Source: Irineochytrium annulatum (Eukaryota > Chytridiomycota > Chytridiomycetes > Chytridiales > Chytridiaceae). Taken from it: 31,247 nt of DNA. Below are positions 21,583-31,247 of this stretch, piece after piece. Both the position numbers and the translations under genes were made by a program. Position 1 is the stretch's first letter; each line of letters begins with the position of its first letter. The notes below the pieces were generated by a model. It saw only the letters and a program-made list of their open reading frames with translations, had not been told where the DNA came from and did no database searches. The stretch lies in assembly GCA_027600665.1 (NCBI GenBank), contig JADGJL010000202.1, positions 1-31,247 of the forward strand, read 5' to 3'.

Positions 21583-23510
21583 TCAGAGACCACCCCTCAG
21601 GCTGCTCAGCCTCCTGCTCCTCCCTCCCACCTCGCTCCCGACCTCGCTCTCCGTCGCCGCACCGTTCTGGCTCACGCACACGAGCGGGAACGCGCCTTGC
21701 TGGCCCGTGGCCGGCACCAGACCCAGACCCCACCCGTCATCAAACGCGCGAAGCACAACGACCTCCGCCCCAACGTCTAGGTCGAGCTCGTCCGCCAGCG
21801 TCGGCGAGTACGGGTGCGTGACTTTCATGACGATCGCGCCGCCGGCGGAACCCACATTCGAACCGACGTTGGAGCCAACGTTAGACCCAGCGACGCCGGC
21901 CCCGAGCGCCGGTAGCGGTGACGCGGCTGTCATGGAGTGTGGGGACGGAAGGGGCGGCGCGAAGGCGCCCGGTGGCGGGGATGTCGTCTGAGGTGAAGTC
22001 CGCGAGCCGTTGAGCGGAATCGAGGAGCTGTAAGCCGGCGCGGGCACAGTGGGCACCCCGACGCCTGACGACGTCGACCCGGACGCGTTCCGGTTCAGGA
22101 GTCTCGTCGCCGAGTGCGCTGACGAGACGTCCGACGGCGAGTGTTGCACGCTCGGATTGTACTGCGGCTGCGCGTACTTCGTGTTGGGCCCCGTGTAGGG
22201 AACGCCGCCATGGTGCGGCACAATGGCGGCGGCGCCGGGCTGTATGCTCGCATGTGGGGACGGCAAAGCCTCGTTGTTGGCGGACTGGGAGCCGTAAGGG
22301 TAGAAGGCGCCTTGTCCCTGAAGCTCGCGCTCCTGCTGCTTGCGAAACTCAACGAGCCTCTTGGAGGAGCGGCGGCGGACGTACCAGACGGAGAGGCCGA
22401 TAATGATGCCGATCAGGGCCAGGGCGCCGGCAAGGGTTGGAGCGAGGAAGGGGAGGGGGTTACCCGACGAGGAGTTGGAGCCGCCATTAGAGTTAAGGGA
22501 CGGGGTTGGGGAGGCAGATTGGAGAGGAGGGAGCATAATGGTGGCAACGACGGTAACGGGGGTCTGGAAGGTGGAGGAACCGGAACCGGAAGTGGTGGCC
22601 AGGGAGGATGTCGTGGTTAACTTGGATGTGGACGTTGACGTCGTTGAAGTCGAGGTGGGTCCGAAGGTTGCCATAAAAGTCTGGCAGCAGTTGTCAGACG
22701 CGGCAAGCGGAGCGCACTGAGCCAGAGCGGTGGCTGCGTCGGGGAAGCCGCAATAGGTAATATCCAGACCGGTCGCTTGCTGACACGGGTACCCACCGGC
22801 CTGCTGGGCCGACGCGAAACTGCAGAAGGTATTTGCACCCTGGTAGGATTTTAAGGCATTCATGCGCGCCGTGTTGACGGCGTCGCTCGTGGATGCAGGA
22901 CAGACGTTCTGGTTGGTAAGAATGCTCACCATCGCGTTCGCGATGGCATTGCATTGATCGCCGCAGATCATGGGGCCGTATGGCTGCCCTCCCGCTGGAA
23001 CGGGACAAGAACGGGCGATGGAGTTATACGCTTGTGCAGCGCATTGGTAGGTCCTCCGATACCTACAGAAAAGAAAGTAAACACGACTTGAACATGCTTA
23101 CGTCCTGAATAATTTGAGTCCTTCGTTACTCACCTGACTTGTGTTAAGGCCGCTGTCACCTGAGCCTGGTCACAACCCATCGTGGTCACATAATAATCCG
23201 CCAACCCGGCGTCCGACACCAGCGTGTTGATGTAGCTGGTAAAAGAGGGCTCATCCTGAATCGCTGGGATATCGGCAGCCACTGCCGGAACAGCAAAGAT
23301 GCTGTAGCCGCTATAGTCGGATCCTGGAAGAACTATAATCAGCCAAACCATCCAGCGTGCAATCTCAGTTAACTCACCGCAAGCCGAGTTGGCGTCAAGC
23401 GTAAAGCAGGCGGCATCGATGCCCCGCACCGCCATCAAGACGGAAGCGATCGGGATCGACGCCCACCGCCGAAGCGGACTCCAAGGCCGCCGTGGAGGTG
23501 GAGCGACCAT
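21583..23510 (-). CDS. Membrane protein: Cys-rich ectodomain, Ser/Thr stalk, TM, cytosolic SH3
   Basis: Three exons: 23510-23378, 23323-23134 and 23062-21583; 600 aa. The N-terminus has a basic-hydrophobic signal sequence (about 1-33, RRWASIPIASVLMAVRGIDA). A Cys-rich ectodomain follows, with at least ten Cys up to about residue 235 (CGDQC, YPCQQ, NCCQTF). A Ser/Thr-rich stalk (about 242-310) is probably O-glycosylated. The transmembrane helix is about 313-336 (FLAPTLAGALALIGIIIGLS), then VRRR. A ~180-residue Pro/Ser/Asn-rich cytosolic linker leads to an SH3 domain at about 520-571 (THPYSPTLADELDLDVGAEV, then VVLRAFDDGWGLGL, GAFPLVCV). The layout resembles fungal Fus1/Sho1-like sensor or scaffold proteins, a class common in early-diverging fungi; no orthologue can be named. 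Intron 1 (54 bp) is in frame and stop-free, so it could be read through. Confidence 0.85.
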
Positions 23511-25037
23511 ATGTCCGCCGGCAACTGCAGGTTAAGAAAAAGGGAGGGGGGGTGTTAGTTAGCAAGGTTATCCACGCCCAGGTGACTGGGTAGCGGCCGT
23601 GTGAAACCACCACGCCTGTGACGCCGCCAGGACAAGATCCGCCATGATGCGGCCCAGTCCAGCGCCGCTGTCCGCACGTCCAAAGCCATCTCTTTTGGAT
23701 GCTGCATCACGTCCCTCCACCTCAAGCCGTCCCTCATCCATCCAGCCCGCCCGCATGACCTAGACCATCATCCTCCATTCCATCCCCTAGCGACGATCGT
23801 GACGAGTGCCAATGCCAACCTCGTTTGTCGGGGGTGCAGAGCCCTGGGATCAAGGTGCCGGGTCCGCCGCTCGTTCTCGCAAGCCAAGGGCGTGAGACGA
23901 GAGAGGGGCTGGGAGTAAGCCGGGGAGCGGCTATGGGCCGGCGTGGTGCGGAAAGCTCTGGACACAAAGCGGGAAACGACTTTGCTGGCGAGCGTTTAAC
24001 CTGAGTGTTTCATCGCAGCTGCGCTGTCTTTCATTAGGGCCATGACCTCACCGGGCACCTTCATTTCATATGGGCTGATACCGACTGGAGATATATCCAT
24101 CGACTGACAACTTCCAACTTCAACGTATTTCTTGCTGGCGGAAGTCGCACAATAGCTCTCCCTAATCAGTTCGATGCTAATGCTAAAATATGCTGTTGCC
24201 ACGGCAGGTCGAACCCAAAGTGCCTGAAACGCTATCAAAATATCCTCAAGTGAAAGTGATTAGGCAGGTAAACATCCCTTCCGCCACATCAATCTCGACA
24301 TGACAGCAAAAGAGGAAAGAGGGAACGACCGCGAATGGAAAGATAAATTAAGGAGAGTGGCAATGGCCATAAGAAGGTCGAAGTGACAGAGGTCATCATG
24401 ATAAGCTTGAGAAAAATCGTCATAGCGAATTAAAGTATTCCTGCGTTGCCTCGGCAATCCCGAAGAATTGCTGCCGTACATTAAACGCTGCCGCCCGACG
24501 GCTGATCGTTTGTTAAACAATTTCTTAGCTTCTGTGCCTGCGCATTCGCCAGGCCCATCGAGGGCGGAGTGCATGAAGCCAAGGCCCCAACAGGAAAGAA
24601 CTTAACGCCATGCTCCTTGCCACGCCACGTGCGAAACTAGCTATTTATAGATTGTATCATCCTTCTTCGAGGAGATTGCTTACCGCCAGAACTATATATC
24701 CATCCACTCCATATCCGCCATCTCACGAGATTGTAAATTGAACGTGAGGTGCCGCCTCACGTCAAGCTCATCCACCCCTTCTCTGTCGCTTTAGCTGGCG
24801 AGGAGCAAAGGGCGGGTTCTGCATGCCCGCGATCCTTCCGTATAAATGGGGCCTCCCGCTGCCAATGTGGATATTCCCCACGCGAGATAAGGCCGCCGAT
24901 CGGGTGCTTCCTCGACCCGCGGGCACCAACTCGCTGAAGGCGCCTGCGCGGTTCGAAATCATTTCGAGTGTCTCTTCCAACCCCGCTCAATCCCGCACAT
25001 CCCGCTCTTCCGCGCACCATCAACGAACAAGCATCAA
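23511..25037. other. Divergent intergenic region, 1.5 kb, between SH3 and RPEL genes
   Basis: It holds the promoters of the minus-strand SH3 gene and the plus-strand RPEL gene. Small open frames at 23555-23967, 23996-24238 and 24260-24574 (minus) have no family motif. An E-box CACGTG lies at 24626-24631 and TATA-like runs at 24693-24699 and 24841-24846. No RNA gene was recognised. Confidence 0.4.
24841..24848 (+). promoter_or_regulatory. Possible TATA box for the RPEL gene
   Basis: TATAAATG lies about 190 bp upstream of the ATG at 25038, followed by C/T-rich sequence and CATCAA just before the start. Position and sequence fit a core promoter, but nothing else confirms it. Confidence 0.25.
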
Positions 25038-26010
25038 ATGGACGAGCCCACGACACCCACCGTCATGGACTCGGCGGTCGTCGCCGACAAGGCCGACGTC
25101 GGCAGGATTGCTGAAGGTGGGTTTTCCTTTCCCCTTTTCGTGCCTCCCGCACGCACACACCGCGACGGGATCGAGGTCGGGGACGATGTCGGGCACGTTG
25201 ACAACGGGCTTGTGGGTCTTTTAGTTCGCTGGATCCGGCGTTGCGTGCTGCATTGGCGGTTGTCGCTTTCTTCTGGGCCTGCTTGGATTAGAAGTTGATT
25301 GCGTTTGTTTTTCTCAGTCGTCGGTCTACGGCTTTCAAGGCGCGAGGACAAGCCGACCTTGGTCGGCAGGAATATCCTGAAGGGTATGTATGCTCTGTGG
25401 TTCTCGTTATCTCCTAGGCTGATTCCCTTCGATTCAGATGACGAGACGTTGTCCCCGAGAATCCTGCAAAGCAAAATCCAGCTCGAGAAGGAGAAGCAGC
25501 AGGACCACCTCAACCGCCGCATGGTCTGCAGGCCCACAAAGGAGGACTTGAATAACCGCAACATCATGATCGGTTTGTATATCTCATCGTTAACTCTTTT
25601 TGCTTTAAACCTTTTTTGCATTACTTCATGAAAAAATGGGGTGTGCTGATATACTCATCGTTTTTTGCCATCCAGACTCCGAAAATCCGGATGAGCACAC
25701 GCTCCAGAAGACGGCCGAGTTCCAGCGGAGCATCTCGTCCCTCAACATGAATCTGAAGCAGCGCCCCGAGAAGACGGCGCTCGAGCAGATGAATATCATC
25801 AAGCGTGAGTTTTTATCTCCCTTCCAGTTGAGTTTCGACTATGTCTAACAGCACATAGCCGGAGATAACAACCCTATCCTCGCCGAGGCCACAGAGAAGC
25901 TCCGCCGGGCGCAGCTGGAGGACACGCTTGCGAACAAACTGAAGAATCGGCCGGACATTGACGACCTCGTGACAAAGCAGATCATTGCCGGCGAGGGTTC
26001 CCAGAAGTGA
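25038..26010 (+). CDS. Small RPEL-repeat protein (probable G-actin binding)
   Basis: Five exons: 25038-25116, 25318-25383, 25438-25572, 25676-25804 and 25859-26010; 186 aa. Four RPEL-type repeats are visible. One is diverged (LSRREDKPTLVGRNILK, with Lys-Pro in place of Arg-Pro). Three are clear: RPTKEDLNNRNIM, RPEKTALEQMNIIK and RPDIDDLVTKQII, each preceded by a basic helix such as HLNRRMVC or NLKQ. In MRTF and Phactr proteins RPEL motifs bind monomeric actin. Small stand-alone RPEL proteins occur in fungi, with unclear roles. All exon junctions are phase 1, and each internal exon ends just after one motif's R/M-N-I core. The N-terminus (26 aa, acidic) shows no localisation signal. The first intron (201 bp) is the longest clear intron in the window. 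Actin binding is inferred from the motif only. Confidence 0.85.
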
Positions 26011-27643
26011 GGGGCTGGGGGGGCGTTGTGCATTGCTTACGGTATCATTTGGTGGGTTCGGGGTTATCGTGGTGGAACTCTTCTAATGTGTTTTTGACCC
26101 CTATGCTTGTGTTTGTCGAGGTGAGGGGTTGTTTGTAATATTTTGCATTGGGCGTACGTTGCTTCATGGCGTTAACTTATATTTTGGTATCTATTTTTGT
26201 TTTGAATGTTCAAACCTTTACCCCCCATCCCTTACCATACATTAGTACAAAACTCTTCGCCATCCATCTACTACCCCCCTTTTGAAGTTTGCAGTGCTTG
26301 AATCTGTTCTTTAGGTCGTTAGGCATTATCAATATATTAGTTGCTCGTGCTCGTGTGTCATTTTCATTCACTCCAACGTCTCTTTTTTTTTGTTTTGTTT
26401 AGTTTTCTTTGGTACTCGATGTTGGCCAACATCAATACGCGTTACAAGGAACCTGCTAATCGGTATTTACATTTATGTCGTGGTCTTACGTCACCGAGTC
26501 GTTCTGGGTGTTGAGTGTGATCCACAAGACATCATCATCGAAGGAAACAACAAGATTTCAAAGGCAGCGACAGGAGTTGTGTTAGGCGATGCTAACCGGC
26601 CGAACGTCAATTAATTAACAAAAAGAAAGGTAAGAGAAGCTCAGCCAGCACCTCACGAAGAAAGAGCGACCAAATTGCAGCACTCAATTGCGACGAGTTG
26701 CGGGTCGCGACCAGCTTTTTTGCTGCTAACCGTGCCCGCAATCTGCGCGTCCTGTCCCGCATTTATGCCCTCGAGTCTACCTTCAACGCGAACCGGCGTG
26801 CACTGTCCAATGTAGACCAACTTGGTCAACAGGCCCAGGACTGGGGCGTAAACTGCGCATTCGCGTGCACGTTCCCGTACACCCTTTTGCGCGCTCTTGT
26901 TTGGGCTGCCCTCGAGGGCGCCGGCCGGGTCCGTGAGTTGACCGGCGAGGATGGCGACAGGCCTCAATGCATTTGATGGAGGTGGGTGAAACACAGACGA
27001 GTGGAGTGGGCTTGGACTTATGAAGTGGGTTAAATCTGATTGTTTGGATCCAACGATGGTGTTAAAACCGCCTCATTATCTGCTTTCCTCCTACATCTTG
27101 AACTCACGCCATAAACATTGACCACTATTTATTTGTACGAAAGGATTCCTAAATCCCATTAATGCATTAAAGCTTAAAAAAACGTCGCCGGCTAGGAAAA
27201 CTAACAAAAGGAGTTCAGCGTGGAGGATAGTCTGCAGTAAATACGAAGAAGTTGCACGCCAGGTCGTCCTAAATAAGGGGAGATTAAGCAAAAAGTCGCG
27301 GACGAAGTAAAAAAAATAATGGTGGCGAAAAGTCGGGGTGGCAGTAGTTAACGAATTGAAATCAAAAGTTAACCTCAACCAGAAGGGAATATGTAAATAC
27401 AACAATTGCCCACACTCAGAACCCAACGTGGCAACACTAAAACTAAAAACCACATAACTAAGCCCATCTCGTCCAAATTAATATACCCAAAACTAAAGTC
27501 CATGTAAAGACAATGTCCATCCCATAGCCGGCCCGTCCCCGCTATCGATATCGAAAAACAACTCACACCCACCAGCCACTCTCCCTCTCCCTCCCTTTCA
27601 ACCCAACCAGTCCTTCCTTCAACCCTCTCACCCTCTCATCCTC
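26011..27643. other. Intergenic, 1.6 kb, between convergent RPEL and DPBB genes
   Basis: The left part is T-rich RPEL 3' flank. At 26653-26994 both strands are open (plus 26698-26976, 92 aa; minus 113 aa) in a GC-richer island flanked by AT-rich DNA. No family is recognised, but the island stands out. The right part (27090-27450) is AT-rich and the last 100 bp C/T-rich. No RNA gene was recognised. Confidence 0.4.
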
Positions 27644-29448
27644 TCATCCCAAACTGGGGAACCCACAATAAACGCCCCCTCCATGATCCTCATTCTCATA
27701 GCACACGGTGCCCGGCCAGCAGTTGAGCACGAGCCACTGGCCGAAATTGCACTGGCAGAAGGAGGGAGATTGGGAGGAGGGGCAGAGGTACGCGCCGGTG
27801 ACGCAGGCGCCGCCGGGGGCGCATGCCGGAGGGGTCAGCGACGGCGGTGTCGAAGAGGGGATTGACGGGACGGAGGGGATAGACGGGACAGAGGGGATAG
27901 ATGGGATAGAGGGGATGGACGGGACAGAGGGGACAGAAGCGACAGGCGGGATCGACGACGGTGCCGGGACGGAAGGAGTGGACGAGTCGGAGGTTGAGCT
28001 CGGGGTCGAGGGAGCAGGCGACGGGCTCGGCGTAGACGAATCCGGTGTCGAGGCCGGCGGCAGTGTCGCGCTCGGCGTCTCGCTCGGTGTCTCGCTCGGT
28101 GTCTCGCTCGGCGTCGCGCTGGACGGTTTCGTGACCGGGATAGTGACGATCGGACTCAAAGGGATCGACAGCGGGATGGTCGGGATCGGGATCGGGTTCG
28201 TGAACGGGATGGTCGGCAACGGGATGCTGAAGGACGGGGACGGGGAAGGGGTATCCGTCGGCGTGCTGATGGGCACGGGGATGGGGACGGTTGGGATGTC
28301 GGACGGGGTGCTCGATGGAATGTCGCTTGGAGGTGAGCTCGCGGGAGTGGACGGGGACGACGGCGTGTCGGAAGAAGTCGGCGTGCTTGACGGGGTGGAC
28401 GCGGACGGGGTGTCGGTGGCGCTCGGCGTGCTTGAAGGGGTGGAAGGGGACGGAGACGCGGACGGTGAGCTAGACGGAGTGACGACGCTCGGACTCGGCG
28501 AGATCATGTTGCCTTGGTCATCGTACGGGTACGCGTCGTTGCAGAGAACCCATTTCAGCCCGTGGTATCGTCCCTAGCAAGAGTCTTCCGGGTTAAACAG
28601 TTGATTGCAAATGATTCAAAGATTTTAACTTACAATGGCGAAATCCTTGACGGTCGCCGCGTACACGGACGGCACCATGTCGACGTCACCGGTGACGCAC
28701 CCCTCGCACCTGTCAAGGATCCAGGCCTTGGACGTGCCGGCCGGGCCAGTGATTTCGACGCACTGTATTTTGGAAAAGGAATGAGTTTTGAAAGAGGCCC
28801 ATCGTTTCTCCATCCATCCATCTATCCACCCTCTGCATATTCCCTCCAATCTATCTAATCAGTCGTCACATTACCTGTCCACAGATAGTATCATCGTTCG
28901 GATTGATCGGGTTCCAGGCGGCCTTTGTCTCATCAACCAAGTCATGCGGCTGTAGTTGTGTGGGAAGGCAGGAGCAGGTATTTAGTAAAGTATAAAATGG
29001 AAAAAATACTAGTATAATGAATTAAATACTCACGAATGCAATTTGGGGCAACGTGTCGATAATAAGGATCCCGCAAGACCCGTACCCTGTTAAGTTACTT
29101 TGCATCAGTCTCCATATCCATATCCGTGTGCCCCTTCCACCCAATTAATTTGCTCTCATCGGTCTTGATGTCCATGTTCCCCCTCCCACCACAACAATTC
29201 CTCCATCCTCCATGCCAATGCATCCCTTCCACCCAACACACTCTTTCACCCAACTAACCTCCATTCCCGTTATAATATGTCCCGTCTCCGCTGCCTGACT
29301 GGGGGAACTGGCTCGGCACGGAAGGATTCCACCTCCTCGCCAGGCTCGTCGTATCGTTCCGTCGCCTGAGGCTGTCCAGCGGCAGCGCGTTCACGTTCAC
29401 GTTCACGCTCACGGCCGCGAGGACGGCGAGAAGGAGTAGAGGGAGCAT
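27644..29448 (-). CDS. Secreted expansin-like (double-psi beta-barrel) protein with CBM19-like tail
   Basis: Five exons: 29448-29259, 29086-29034, 28949-28875, 28762-28634 and 28573-27644; 458 aa. It starts with a signal peptide (MLPLLLLAVLAAVSVNVN, cleavage near LPL) and a possible Kex2-type site (LRRR). The double-psi beta-barrel spans about residues 55-165: GDGTYYN, YGSCGILIIDTLPQIAF, PNDDTICGQCVEITGP, AWILDRCEGCVTGDVDMVPS. The C..C...D.D pattern resembles expansin/RlpA-like folds. A ~230-residue Ser/Thr/Pro linker with tandem SIP/SVP and SETP triplet or quadruplet repeats follows. The C-terminal ~50 residues (CAPGGACVTG, SFCQCNFGQWLVLNCWPGTV, CYENED, YCGF) match the Cys and Trp spacing of CBM19, a chitin-binding module. 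Probable role: loosening or binding chitinous or cellulosic walls. No catalytic acid could be assigned. Confidence 0.87.
27840..28125 (-). repeat. Short tandem repeats coding the Pro/Ser linker
   Basis: Two blocks of in-frame minisatellite lie inside the expansin-like gene. Near 27850-27950, 9-base units encode P-S-[IV] steps. Near 28073-28120, about three 12-base units encode SETP. Both keep the frame, so copy number can vary without destroying the protein. Confidence 0.7.
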
Positions 29449-30235
29449 CGTTGGGATGGAGATGGTAGAATGTTGATGTCAGGGAAGTTTTCCTCGAAGG
29501 CGGGGGTTGAAGAGGAGTTTCTTCGTTATACGCCCAGCTTGCAAGCGGCCGAGCTGTGGGAAGCGGAAGCGCTGTTGAGCTGGGCGCCCCGCGCTCTGCC
29601 GGGCCGGGGGGGGTGCCGTGCACCGCATCGCGTCGCATCGCGTGCGAGGGTGACTACGCAGGAGTGGTTCGCAGCGGCCAGCGGCTTGGGGGGGGCGTCG
29701 CTGGTGTGCGGTGGGAGCATGGCTGCGTGGGTGATCGACACCCAAGCAAAATTGACAATCGACTCAGCGCAGGCTTTGCGCTGTGCCTCCACCTTAAGAA
29801 GCATCGCAAGGCTCGCACCCGAACACAGCGTCGCGGCGCGGCGCGTGGTTGATGGAAGGCTGGTTCCGCTGATCGTTTGCCAACATCACCACTTGCTTTC
29901 CTTCGCAACTTCCCTGCACACAGGATTTACCTGCATTTGCTTGCTGATTTCTATTTACCGCCCTGGGTTCCTATTGGCCATTCGTTCCTGTGTTTGGCTT
30001 TGGGAGCGTGTATCGCAGTTTCTTATAATGGCTGATAACATGAAGTATGAAGTACAACCATACTTAACAAAATACGTAACGTTATGACTTCTTTATCGCG
30101 AAAGCTTGGCGTTTTCATCCAGCCAACGAGGCCTACCATTTTTACTCTCGACAATCCCACGCTTTTTTTTTGGTAATTCCAACTTTCCAGTGAACAGTAA
30201 ACCCATTCGTCAAATTCATCAACTCGGCATTTCTA
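29449..30235. other. Divergent intergenic region between DPBB and PEX12 genes
   Basis: GC-rich on the left, AT-rich on the right. A 205-codon plus-strand open frame (29470-30087) and several overlapping minus frames show no motif, look compositionally odd and are taken as chance. It contains promoters for both flanking genes. No RNA gene was recognised. Confidence 0.45.
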
Positions 30236-31247
30236 ATGGAGCGAGTGACGGCCTTCGAGCTCATGGCGGCCTCCCGGATGGCCGCGCTCCTGAAGCCGGC
30301 CTCCCGCTACGTCCTGACCGTATATGCCCAGCGCTATCCTCGCTACCTCCTGCGGCTGGCAAACAACTTCAACACCTTGTTCGCCGTCGCCACCGCGATC
30401 GTCGAGGGACATTATCTGTGGAAGTGGGGTGGCTCCTGTGCGGAGAAGTTCTACGGATTGAAACGGGTCCCCGCTGCAGTGAGGGCGAGCGCGACTGGGA
30501 GCTTGACGGCGTGGAACAAATGGGTGTCGCTGATCTTGCTCGTCGTGCCTACGTTTTTGGAATCCATTTTGGATGAAATGAACGGTCCCGCTGCTTCAAG
30601 TAGATTCATACAAGAACCCGATGAGGCTGAGGTAAACTAAACTTCTTGAGGTCGTTTCTTTGCCTTTTGTGCATAGTTGAACGTATCAACATTCTCTTAG
30701 CGTCCCTGGACTCTTCGCGATTACTTTTTCCGAAGAATATACCCGACATTGAAAGGAGCCTTGAACGGTCTCGACCTCGCCTTCCAGCTCGCATATATCT
30801 GCAACGCGACGGATTACTTCTCGACGTCCTTAGCGCTCGCTGGAGTTAAGGTTGCCCGTTTAACGCCATACGACTATGTACGTTGTCGCAGAATCGGCTT
30901 TTTTTTTTGTATAAAACCTCTCATGCTTATGCGATGCCCCCACAGAAAACGATTGAAGGCCCAGCGGCGAAGCCAACGGCGACTTCGTCCCGAGCGCCGT
31001 CCGAAAACATCTTGCGCTCCTTGATCCTCAACAACGGCTCGACCGCCCTTAAGACGCTTCTCCCGCTCTCCATCTTCCTCTTTAAATTCCTCGAGTGGTG
31101 GTACGCCTCCGATTTTCATAAGCACGCAAAGCAATACCCCGTGGCCCCACCCCCGCCGCTTATAGCCGTGAGTTTTTTTTTGTTTTTATTTGATCTTTGT
31201 TGTTTCATACCTCAGACACATTGGTTAGGACAGGGCAGGTAAGGAAG
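30236..31247 (+). CDS. PEX12: Peroxin PEX12, N-terminal part (runs off the window)
   Basis: PEX12 is a peroxisomal membrane RING protein of the PEX2-PEX10-PEX12 ubiquitin-ligase complex that recycles the import receptor PEX5. Exons: 30236-30631, 30701-30877, 30946-31167 and 31229-end. The N-terminal family motif is clear: TAFELMAASRMAALLKPASR, YVLTVYAQRYPRYLLRLANN, AEKFYGLKRV. It is followed by RPWTLRDYFFRRIYP, LNGLDLAFQLAYICNATDYF, LAGVKVARLT and LPLSIFLFKFLEWWYASD, which are typical membrane segments of PEX12. The C-terminal zinc-binding RING lies beyond the window, so it cannot be checked. The fourth exon is placed at the GTTAG acceptor at 31228, which keeps the frame (DRAGKE). An earlier AG at 31214-31215 would run into a stop. 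Confidence 0.92.

Noticed and set aside
27708..28577. 289-codon plus-strand open frame rich in Gly/Val/Asp
   Set aside because: It is the antisense of the Ser/Thr/Pro repeat linker of the expansin-like gene; low-complexity shadow.
29470..30087. 205-codon plus-strand open frame
   Set aside because: No family motif, overlapping open frames on the other strand, odd composition; probably chance in GC-rich DNA.

Overview
This window looks like nuclear DNA from a fungus, probably an early-diverging (chytrid-like) one. The evidence is eukaryotic protein families split by many short GT-AG introns (about 39-200 bp, often with a CTAAY-like branch site), a chitin-binding CBM19-type domain on a secreted protein, and fungal-type MIF2/CENP-C, PEX12 and TFIIA. 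A Ro60/TROVE protein, which is unusual in fungi, argues against an ordinary yeast or mould. The phylum is inference. I spliced the gene models by hand from reading frame, intron phase and family motifs; in every multi-exon model that I could follow to its stop codon the exon lengths sum to whole codons.

Layout, left to right: (1) 689-5452, minus: CENP-C/MIF2 centromere protein in 16 exons with an array of AT-hook exons. (2) 5536-8109, plus: GH36 alpha-galactosidase/raffinose-synthase-like enzyme, divergent from CENP-C with only 83 bp between the start codons. (3) 8471-8781, minus: a tentative tiny gene. (4) 8924-10024, plus: SLD5, a GINS subunit. (5) 10456-13284, minus: a Ro60-like TROVE protein with an extra N-terminal vWA domain. 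(6) 13639-15181, minus: uncharacterised single-pass membrane protein. (7) 16560-18663, minus: GH47 alpha-1,2-mannosidase. (8) 20128-21101, minus: TFIIA alpha/beta precursor (TOA1). (9) 21583-23510, minus: secretory-pathway membrane protein with a cytosolic SH3 domain. (10) 25038-26010, plus: small RPEL-repeat (G-actin-binding type) protein. (11) 27644-29448, minus: secreted double-psi beta-barrel (expansin-like) protein with a long Ser/Thr/Pro linker and a CBM19-like C-terminus. (12) 30236-31247, plus: PEX12, cut by the window end.

The genes do not form one pathway. They are a typical compact fungal neighbourhood of housekeeping functions (centromere, replication, transcription, glycan trimming, peroxisome) with cell-surface and cytoskeletal genes. 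The points most worth a second look are: the CENP-C AT-hook array built from symmetric phase-1 exons; a perfect Taspase1-type cleavage consensus (Q-L-D-G-N-D-D) in the TFIIA alpha/beta precursor; the vWA-TROVE-vWA architecture; and the RPEL protein, also built from phase-1 exons with one motif per exon.

No tRNA, rRNA, CRISPR array or intact transposon was recognised.
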